DNA from: Cepaea nemoralis
Taxonomy: Eukaryota > Mollusca > Gastropoda > Stylommatophora > Helicidae
Direction of reading: 5' to 3'
NCBI GenBank assembly: GCA_014155875.1
Contig: JACEFZ010021368.1
Span: 550,001-614,000 of the forward strand
DNA: 64,000 nucleotides
Positions within the stretch are counted from its first letter, which is position 1, and every line of letters begins with the position of its first letter. Below, piece by piece: positions 56,150 through 64,000 of this stretch. Both the position numbers and the translations under genes were made by a program. The notes below the pieces were generated by a model. It saw only the letters and a program-made list of their open reading frames with translations, was not told the DNA's origin and did not search any database.

Positions 56150-56440
56150 TCAGAAGGTCGACAAGGTATTCGCTGCAGATGTGGCAAGGGTCAAATTATC
56201 AGTTTGGAAAACGCTAGCATATAACATAACCACACACATGCATGTATGTGATGGTAAAGCATACATAAATTACCCTTTCAAAGCTTTATGATAATTAGGT
56301 ATATGATGCTACATCTGATTATTATAATAGATCAATCGGCACCCGGTAGGTGATATGGTCTGCATCACACCGATCAACTTTACTTCCTAAAACACTTCCT
56401 GGTACTCATATCAGATTGGCTCAGCCCGATCTATGTATAT
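56150..56440 (+). repeat. Duplicated 3' flank of gene B
   Basis: 'ATAGATCAATCGGCACC', 'TGATATGGTCTGCATCAC' and 'TGGTACTCATATCAGATTGG' match 27.22-27.51 kb after gene A. Mariner and RTE insertions separate this block from gene B. Confidence 0.7.
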
Positions 56441-56545
56441 ATGAAATGTGGATTAACGTTCTTATTGCTTTATGTTTTTTTTTCTTTCCTGACGTATTAA
56501 TAGAGGGTGGAACTGAGTGCTATCATATGTATGATGGGTTAATGC

Positions 56546-56629
56546 CAATGTAATGTATGTATGTATACATATATGTATACCTTTATACATATAGGTATAC
56601 ATATATGTATACATACATACATTACATTG
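56546..56629. repeat. Perfect palindrome, 37-bp arms, 10-bp loop
   Basis: Arms 56546-56582 and 56593-56629 are exact reverse complements ('CAATGTAATGTATGTATG...' and its mirror), with loop TTATACATAT. Able to form a strong hairpin or cruciform. Confidence 0.95.
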
Positions 56630-56639
56630 ACACTTTTAC

Positions 56640-57460
56640 GACTTGACAGACAATATGAATTGCAAACAATTAGGTATATTTAGCTCCTGCGAAAGGAAGA
56701 GAAATATTAGACACAGACACAACGTACGTACCTGTCGGATGTATGGAATTCATGCTTCAACCCCAAAGAAAGAAATGATACTAAGTTCCTCTTTCTCAAT
56801 GTGATCCTGCCTGTTATAATCAATTAAGCTAGCACTGGCTCAAATGTTTGATTTAATATATAGAGTTTCGGAGAACCAAGGAATTCCTCCAGGGAATAAT
56901 GTAAGGTTTCCTGAAGGCCAACCCTCTCTTGTTGGGTGTTCCTTGCCTCTCTTCTCTAAGCTAATTGATTAATATCTAGGTGTGTCTTATTGAACTACTG
57001 ACACGACAAGAAAACACTCAAAGGAGGAAATGACCTCTTTCATAATTTATTAAAACATAAACATGGATTATGGTCATTCAATACATTAACAACATCAATT
57101 GCAATTGGTATTATGCATAAATAGGTGTTAATACAAGTACAAGCTATTTCATATCACTGGATGCCTGAAATATACCTTTTAATGACATACTTTTGTTTCA
57201 TTTGGGATAGGCTGTCTGAACCTGTTTATAACCTAGTTGTACTTCCAGGTGACTGGATCCCTAATGCCACCACTTCCTTGAGCTTGTGTTAAGTTCTCTT
57301 AATGAGTGATAATTATTTCCCTGGGTATCGGATAGTATTGTTTCGCTGCACTCCAGTTAAGTTACCTCTATTACTGGACTAGGAAACTGCTCGCAGGTGA
57401 GTTCTGTTTGGGATACTGTTCTGCATCACTTTGTCAAGATACTTCACTCACAAAAGAAAA
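56640..57460. other. Intergenic, nothing recognised
   Basis: No coding region, repeat head or inverted end that I can support. Confidence 0.5.
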
Positions 57461-57464
57461 GTCA

Positions 57465-57572
57465 GTCAAGAACACTGATCCGATCCATGACTCTGGTGAT
57501 CGAGTGAGATAGTGAAACATAACCAACCACGCGTATCGACATGGCACATGATGATGATGATGATGATTTATA
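57465..57572 (+). pseudogene. RTE-A LINE 3' tip
   Basis: 'ATGACTCTGGTGATCGAGTG' and 'GTATCGACATGGCACATGATG' match the last 100 bp of the RTE-A coding end (reverse of 54.38-54.47 kb). The tail is GAT repeats (57548-57568). Confidence 0.75.
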
Positions 57573-57835
57573 GGAATTAGACAGGAAACACAGAGTGTTT
57601 ATTGGTCATATAATAAGAAGAGAGACATCTGAAAACATCACTACTGGAACGATAAGCATTAGAAGAGTGAGGTGCTGACAGAGAGAAGTGATTCTCGATG
57701 CCCTGGGACAATGGCGTGGATGAATAGCATTAATAGGATCGATGTAGAGCATCAGAGGACGATATGTGTGGAGATGCATGCAAGCTTACACCAGTTAGCA
57801 GAGCACACGAATTAAATGCATGCTAACCTTGTAAT
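57573..57835 (+). pseudogene. RTE-A LINE C-terminal fragment
   Basis: Degraded 'RVFIGHIIRRETSENIT' and 'REVILDALGQWRG' correspond to the 'FLGHVMKREALKNIV' and 'REVMLDGLRRWHG' regions of the 40.5-41.6 kb copy. Several stops. No GAT tail at its end. Confidence 0.7.
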
Positions 57836-59230
57836 TTCAGTTGTTTCCAATATATTATAAGACGACCTTGTTTACTATGAAGTGTATCTGCTATTTTCTC
57901 ACGTGACTGTGTCGCATTCTTAATACGTTGTGTGATGGTCAACTTAGCCGTCTGTGTTGAATTATAGATGTCCTCCTTATAAATCGCTCTCTAAAAAACA
58001 TGCGGATCAAGTGGCGTTAGTATTCCGCTTTCACTTGCCTTTTTATGCATCTCCACATGTTCGTATATATCTCAGTAAGAATACGTTTACTTGCTCAAAT
58101 TGCTTTATTGATTTATATCCTAATTGTTCGAGGTCACCGTGGGTTAAAGGTTTAAATCGCTTAAACGTTTTCTTCTGTCAACGATGTACTGGAGTCATTC
58201 CACCCGCCTGTCGGTTGGACTTGTATACTAGTATCCCGTTCAGGAAACAATTGCACTTGACTGAACGTAAAATTGTATAGGCAAACACACATAGCCAATG
58301 TGATTGGCGTTGATTGTAACGTTCTGCAAATAACGTCAACTTTAAAAAAAATACATAATGTGTTAATAGATGTCTATAGTTATGTCATTGTTTCAATGCA
58401 TTGTGATCTTTAAAACTAGGGATGGGGGATCGTCACTTGTGTGAAGTGAGCATTTATCAATGGTTACACTCCTCAGTCTTGAACAGCTCTTCTACGTTTT
58501 GTAAATAAATAATCTGCACTTGCTCTAGAGTCACTTGGCAATTTTACAGAACCACATTGCACGTTTCCTGTGCACAATTTAATTCTATTTGAGAATTACG
58601 CATTCGATTCCAACTAGTTTTATTTATCTTCGCCGTGTTTCACCCTTGGTTCTCTTTTTATCAAAACCATGGTTGTATTTCATCAGCGCATACTTCCAAT
58701 CTGCGAAAGGGTGTTGGTAACAGATGGATTACCTAGAATCCTGTCTCTTGTTTGACGTTGCGTTTGCAGTCCTTGTTCTATATTTCCAACACTCCAAGTG
58801 CACTAAATCTGTAACATATTAATGGGACCTGAACATACTTGTACACTTTAAACAGTTATGCCCCTTGTAATTCTCTATGCCTCGATATTATTATTCAGGA
58901 AAGTGAAGACTCACCTTTTTCTCGTCTCTATAAGTTATGTCAACACACAATACGTCATTTCACAGTGTGATTTATTCGTAAGTGTTTCTTGCTTCCCTCT
59001 CACATAACTATAACCTATGTTTTATTGTTGCTAATCTTTGTTCAGTGCGTGCTCGATTTCTTTTAGTTGGCTGCCAATGTCAAATAACACTTTAGTGTGA
59101 AATATGCGAGTATATGATTTGATTAACGGGTATCCGTTTTATATTTAACACTCGTGTACTCCTGTAGACATGCATCTACATATATAATGGCAGACGCATC
59201 AGTTAAAGTGACTCAATAACAGTGACATAA
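57836..59230. other. Intergenic, nothing recognised
   Basis: A 108-codon frame (57954-58280) has no motif I recognise and no supporting context. The rest is AT-rich non-coding DNA. Confidence 0.5.
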
Positions 59231-59234
59231 TAAT

Positions 59235-59690
59235 ATTAAATGTTATTGGTGGATGTTTACACCAACCTCATACTATCAATCTCAAACTTGGACTTCATCC
59301 AAATCACACTCTCGCAAAATCAACAACTGTGAGATGAGATGCCTGAGTTGAGCTGCCAACTTAACAGTCCGAGACCGAGTAAGAAATGCTGTTATCAGAC
59401 AGACAGTGGGATCAACACCTTGTGCCACAGTTATTAAAAGACAGAAGATCAAGTGGTTTGGCCATGTCGTTAGAATGCAACACAAGAAAACTATCACCAC
59501 TGGTCTTACATCAAAGATCCAATAGAGACGAGACGAGACTAAGAGGACGTCCAAGAAGAAAATTAATTGACGACATCAAAGCCATTGTACAATCACACAG
59601 AATGACACTATCAAGTGCCGTCCACAGAGTGCTGGAGCGCAAATTAATCCTCCTTACGGCGCTTGAGGGCAGAAGTGGAAGATGATGATG
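59235..59690 (+). pseudogene. RTE-like LINE C-terminal fragment
   Basis: Broken frames give 'YYQSQTWTSSKSHSRKINN', 'RDRVRNAVIRQTVGSTPC', 'KRQKIKWFGHVVRMQHKK' and 'RLRGRPRRKLIDDIKAIV'. This is the RT carboxy end of an RTE-B-like but distinct subfamily. The tail is GATGATGATGAC (about 59679-59691). Confidence 0.8.
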
Positions 59691-59716
59691 ACGAATGGCG
59701 GATGTTATATTTAGAT

Positions 59717-60889
59717 TAGGGCTGCGGAAGTTAACGATTAATTAATCGATTAATCGTTAAATTTTTTTAACGAATAATTTTTTTTTTAACGATTAATCGA
59801 AAACTTTTCTCCCATCACTTATACAAATGAACCGGATGTCGAAAAATTGTCTGTCATTATAAACATAGTGCTGCAAACACAACCGAGTTGCAAAATTGTA
59901 CTGAGTCACCATTGTGTAAGCTGCAGCAAGATGTACCAACAAGATGAAACAGTATGTTTATTCAGAGTCTTCTACAGGCTAGAGAAGCATTAACTGTCTA
60001 CATGTCAAAAGAAAAGAAGCAATACAAAGGTCCAAAACTGTCAAGTTCAAATTGGGAGAAGATTTCGAAATATGTGAAAGTTTTGGACTATTCTATCAGA
60101 CCACGGTCCTGCTTGGCGGTCAAGATTTTGTTTCATGTAGCTGTGTATTGCTACTGCTATCATCGTTTACAAAGCATTTGACTGTACACGATGATGATCC
60201 GGGCTACATAGCTAAATTTAAGGCATCATGTATTACTGACTTCAGTGAACGTGTAGGTAATATGACAGGTATTTAAATACTACAGATTGCAACAGCACTT
60301 GACCCACGCTACAAATACCTGAAGTGTTTGTCAAAAGATGCAAAAGAACGAACTTGGTCACGTATTGAACAACAAATAGCAGTTGATGTTCAAGATGAGC
60401 AGATGGAGACTGCTGCAACGAATGATACTGACATTGACAATGAAACTATATGTGAACCAAATGAAGATAGTATTAAGCTAATTGAGTCTGAAATGGATAA
60501 GAAAGTTGCTGAATCGGTTGAGCCGTTACAACAGAGGAAACTTAATGAACATGTATATCCAAAATTGGCATTCCTTGCCAAGACCATTCTGTGCACACCT
60601 GCTACCTCAGTTCCATGTGAACGCTTGTTCAGCTCTTCTGGTTATAATGTTAATAAGATGCGCTCGTCACTTGAAGCAAATACTGTCAACATACTCGTCT
60701 GTTTGCACAGTTAGTTATTAGATGACATATGAACAAACCAATCCAGTGCTATTTCGATGTTTGACAAATACGACTATAATGTGAGTTATATGACTATAAT
60801 TGTTTTGCTTTAATCGAAATTAACGATTAATTAATCGTTAATTTTTCAAAAGTTAACTATTACATTTAAATTAATAGGTCTCAGCCCTA
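59717..60889 (+). mobile_element. Internally deleted hAT transposon with exact 8-bp TSD
   Basis: 1173 bp with inverted tips TAGGGCTG (59717-59724) and CAGCCCTA (60882-60889), flanked by exact 8-bp repeats ATTTAGAT (59709-59716; 60890-60897), the size expected for hAT. Subterminal palindromic 'AACGATTAATTAATCG' motifs occur at both ends (59733-59762 and 60815-60842). Coding remnants are described in the following entry. Confidence 0.92.
59954..60714 (+). pseudogene. hAT transposase, C-terminal part
   Basis: 'SNWEKISKYVKVLDY' (59954-60110), 'ITDFSERV', then after a stop 'IATALDPRYKYLKCL' (about 60285-60330), a hallmark of hAT catalytic cores. The final 128-codon frame (60328-60714) ends in 'YPKLAFLAKTILCTPATSVPCERLFSSSGYNVNKMR...', the hAT dimerisation domain, with an acidic linker before it. 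The BED zinc finger and most of the catalytic domain are deleted, and a frameshift lies near 60130. ZBED-like host genes share this domain, but the flanking TSD and inverted ends show this is a transposon. Confidence 0.88.
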
Positions 60890-60899
60890 ATTTAGATGC

Positions 60900-61889
60900 C
60901 ATTTTTTTTTCTAGTTACTTAGAGGGCTGTGTTTTTTTAAAAAAATAGAATATGATAGTTTATAACAGGGAAACAATTTATTACTACACAAATACTCTAC
61001 TATTACGTTCAATGAATATATCCAAAAACAGTAACTGTAATAACGCTTTTGACGCAATTATCACGCTTGCAACATATTATTCCAAGTAAGTGTAATAATT
61101 ATTGTATATAGCAATGAATAAATATACTTAGCAAGAAGTAAACTTTATGACTGAAAATATGTTATTGATAAACTGTCATTGTTTAACTTATAAAACGACA
61201 TTCTATTGCGAGAGAAAAAAGCGCCATCAAAGAAAGTGTTTGGTTAATGTTATGTTTCATTCTTAAATCTAGTTCATAATTTATTCTGAATTGACAATAA
61301 TCTAACGGGCATGTTGTGTATGCGCCCAGTAGAGATAGTCAGTTTAACCACACTATATTTAACTGTTTCAATGCTGACCGCATCTTGGTTGACAAATAGT
61401 CTTCTTAACTCTAGGGCTCCTTCGCAACTTTAGTGACAAGATCTTGATAGTCCGGTGTTTTGTTTCATTTCGAGTATCGTTCGTGATTTATATGCCCTAT
61501 AAATGACGTTTAACCCGGGAAGAAGTTGTTCGGTTCGAAACAGACCACGAGACAGAATATATACATAAGCTTTGTGCAGGAATTCTTAGCTTTAAGTTGT
61601 GTTTACTTTTCTAATTTTAGGAATGGAAACGGCCTTGGTTATTCGGCCTCCCATATTTACATTAAATAATAGTTTTAAACAATGTTAGATTATAGTTATT
61701 CTAATTTAAATGACTTTGTGAAATATTCTAAACTGATAGCACGTGTTAAATGTGATTATGCAGTTACAATCAATTATTGAAATAGGTTGGCTATGTTACA
61801 ATTTAACAAGCCGTTTCAAATTACATGTTGTATGGTGTAAATCAACATTGACTCTTAATACAGTCAACACACTTGAGGGAGCTAGTGCA
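60900..61889. other. 5' flank of gene C
   Basis: No gene or element recognised. It presumably holds the promoter and 5' UTR of gene C. I could not identify a TATA box or start-site motif with confidence. Confidence 0.4.
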
Positions 61890-62095
61890 ATGCAGCCGAA
61901 CAGTCCCAATACGTCTAATAATGAGGGGGTATTTGAAGAGTGGCTCAGCAATGAGGCCACGTCAGTTTGTCAATGGATTCTGTGAAGTGTGTTTGGCACA
62001 AACAATTGGCGTGCTTTGGCTGGGAGCCAACATCATTAACATCGTCTGCTTCATCCAGCAAGGCTTTAAGAATCCTGTCAACATCAGTCTTTTTG
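61890..62095 (+). CDS. GPCR gene C, exon 1 (TM1), frameshifted
   Basis: Homologue of gene B exon 1. From the ATG at 61890 one frame reads 'NEATSVCQWIL' then a stop. The adjacent frame carries 'CEVCLAQTIGVLWLGANIINIVCFIQQGF' and 'FKNPVNISLFG' up to a GTACAT donor at 62096. Aligned to gene B, the stretch from 'CQW' to 'GAN' is 55 instead of 54 nt, so one extra base shifts the frame. Either this copy is a pseudogene, or translation starts at an internal ATG (61951) in the TM1 frame, giving a short N-terminus. Exons 2 and 3 must lie beyond the window. Confidence 0.75.
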
Positions 62096-62440
62096 GTACA
62101 TCAAGTGTGTTTATGTAGTTCATATTGTATTGATTGATGACACTGAAAAAATAACTCCGTCTTTGCGTGTATAGGTCTTGGGATGAATTCATTACAGCAA
62201 GGCAATGATTAAATGATTTAAGAGTTATTGGTAAATCAATGGCAGCAAAGCGTTCAACAAACCAATGTATACGTTCTTAATGAATTTATGGCAGTAAAGT
62301 GATCAATAAACCAGTGTATAGATTGTGGTGAACATATGGCAGCATATCGATAAATAAAAAAAGTATGCCAATCGTTTCTGTAGTAATCACAACATTCATA
62401 CCATGCATAGGGATTTCTCAAGGAAAACGAAGTCTCTGCA

Positions 62441-62601
<161 letters not shown>

Positions 62602-64000
62602 GTTTCTGAAATATAAACTACAATAACAATCGTGAAAATTGGTCACGAAGAAGTAAAAATCACAGCAAATAGTGTACGTGGCCACACAGCCGTAAGTGAG
62701 AAACGAAAAGAGTCATTTTCTCGCACCAAATTCGATACATTGTGATAGCCTCGTATTTATTTTAACCATATCTGTATTCGACTGATGATGTAGTCAATAC
62801 CACGCATGCGATTTGTAGTTTTCTAGGAATTTCCTAGTAACCCTTCATTTTTGGTGGACTTTGAAGCCCAGGTTAAGGGAAAGTATAACCCGGCTAGATA
62901 GGGAATTGCAAATATGATCACTGGGCAGGCAGAAAAGCATATACACAACTGGCCATACATTTCAAGCAACCGAGGGGTATTTTATGAATTCACTTGACAC
63001 GAAAGTTATGCGCTATGAACTTCTCTGAGTTCAGAGAGATTATCTGAGACTGATAAGGAGAGTGTGGCTATGAGATGGTCACACACACACACGCACGCAC
63101 GCACACACACACACATGTGGTAATATGGGAAAAGAGGGAGAAGGAGAGAAAGAAAGAATAAAAGAATGAGGATATTGTCACAAAATGCGCCTGGAGGATG
63201 CGAACAGGAGATGCGGGATTGACCAGACACACGAGAACTCACGGCCTATAACAGCCTTCACGATTTATAGCACCTTTTGTTTTAAAAGGGAGATAACCTC
63301 ATTAATCCTTTACCCCTAAGAAAGTGGAGGATTACGCCCTTGGATTCTGGAAAGTTCTAGAATAGGATACCGGAAGTGGTGATTTAATTGCACAGTCGCA
63401 ATAACCTGCCTAGAACAGAGAGAGAAGATCGTGTTCTGGCCGACTGGCAGGACCTTCTGTGTGGCTACAGTTCCCATGAAGAGATGGATCCAGTGTTTAC
63501 TAAAGTTTAAAGACGTTGACATCAAGTCCATAGTTTGGACGAGGCTCCATACTTCGAACTGCCTGACAGAATGAAAGGTAAGAATGCTACTCTTCGGAAG
63601 TTGTACATTGCATAATGCAATAGTTTGCCGTAGGTCAAGGGCGAGCCTGTAATTTTCCATAACGGAACAGGCTGTTTACATGACCAAATTCCTGGCATGT
63701 TGCCAACAGTGCACTGCCTAGATAGGAAAAATAATGTATGCTTAGTGTCGCGTGCCGGAAAAATGGTTGTGGGAGAAAATAGGATTGGCTTGACGGTGTT
63801 AACAAGGGAATGTGAGCGCACTCCGTGGCCGCCTTTGGACTCTAGCGTAGTCCAAAAACCGGAAGTTGGTGACGCCGTAACGAGCCCCCACGTCCACACA
63901 TGTCAGAGTCTTAAACTTGGCTCGCTAACCTAACACATGTGAGACAGTACAAGTACAACGTGATTTGACTTGAGACTCAACGACACAACGTTCAATGGAT
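62602..64000. other. Intron 1 of gene C (presumed), little recognised
   Basis: Contains a CA/CG repeat at about 63080-63114 and several unsupported minus-strand frames (63316-63899). A start resembling LTR tips ('TGTCACAAAATGCG', about 63176) has no matching second copy in the window. Confidence 0.45.

Noticed and set aside
57954..58280. 108-codon ORF as a host gene
   Set aside because: No motif, no splice context, no second copy; length is plausible by chance.
60328..60714. Domesticated ZBED-like host gene
   Set aside because: Exact TSD, inverted ends and an upstream frameshift show an ordinary transposon relic.
63176..63950. Solo LTR starting 'TGTCACAAAATGCG'
   Set aside because: No matching end, TSD or second copy within the window.

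Overview
The window looks like nuclear DNA of an animal, most likely a gastropod mollusc and probably a heterobranch (sea-slug or sea-hare type). Genes are split by introns with GT/AG junctions. Intergenic space is filled with decayed non-LTR retrotransposons, DNA transposons, tRNA-derived SINEs and AT-rich microsatellites. The only host-type genes I recognise are class A (rhodopsin-like) GPCRs resembling the expanded chemosensory-receptor families of sea slugs. No bacterial features are present (no operons, CRISPR or ribosome binding sites).

Backbone: a tandem array of three GPCR genes, all on the + strand. Each has three coding exons: TM1 / TM2-TM3 / TM4-TM7. Gene A has exon 2 (10014-10228) and exon 3 (26507-27127), with exon 1 not found and presumably upstream of the window. 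Gene B is complete: 39254-39452, 42410-42624 and 51298-51924, 346 codons in total. Gene C contributes only exon 1 (about 61890-62095) and carries a frameshift relative to B. Intron sequences next to the exons and the 3' flanks are also homologous between copies, so the array arose by segmental duplication. Later transposon insertions changed the spacing (exon 2 A to B 32.4 kb, exon 3 A to B 24.8 kb, exon 1 B to C 22.6 kb).

1-10 kb: RNase H-bearing (I-like) LINE copies, an inverted Penelope-like element with a GIY-YIG domain, RTE-type fragments and a tRNA-derived SINE. 10-26.5 kb (intron 2 of gene A): a dead copy of a widespread unclassified invertebrate mobile-element protein; an RTE endonuclease fragment; a young 5.9-kb LTR retrotransposon with 546-bp LTRs, a gag-like ORF and no pol, flanked on both sides by the same 332-bp sequence; 5'-truncated LINEs and SINEs with clear target-site duplications (TSDs), one only 43 bp long. 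27-39 kb: LINE fragments and unrecognised AT-rich DNA. 39-52 kb (gene B): both introns stuffed with elements, including a Tigger/pogo transposon containing a nearly full-length zinc-finger LINE with a 15-bp TSD, and a new-looking 310-345 bp SINE-like repeat. 52-64 kb: an internally deleted mariner, RTE copies, a perfect 37-bp-arm palindrome, a 1.17-kb hAT remnant with an 8-bp TSD, gene C exon 1 and long AT/GT microsatellites.

The window is best read as a chemoreceptor cluster expanding in a transposon graveyard. Residue-level statements come from reading translations by eye; family names rest on remembered motifs, not on searches.
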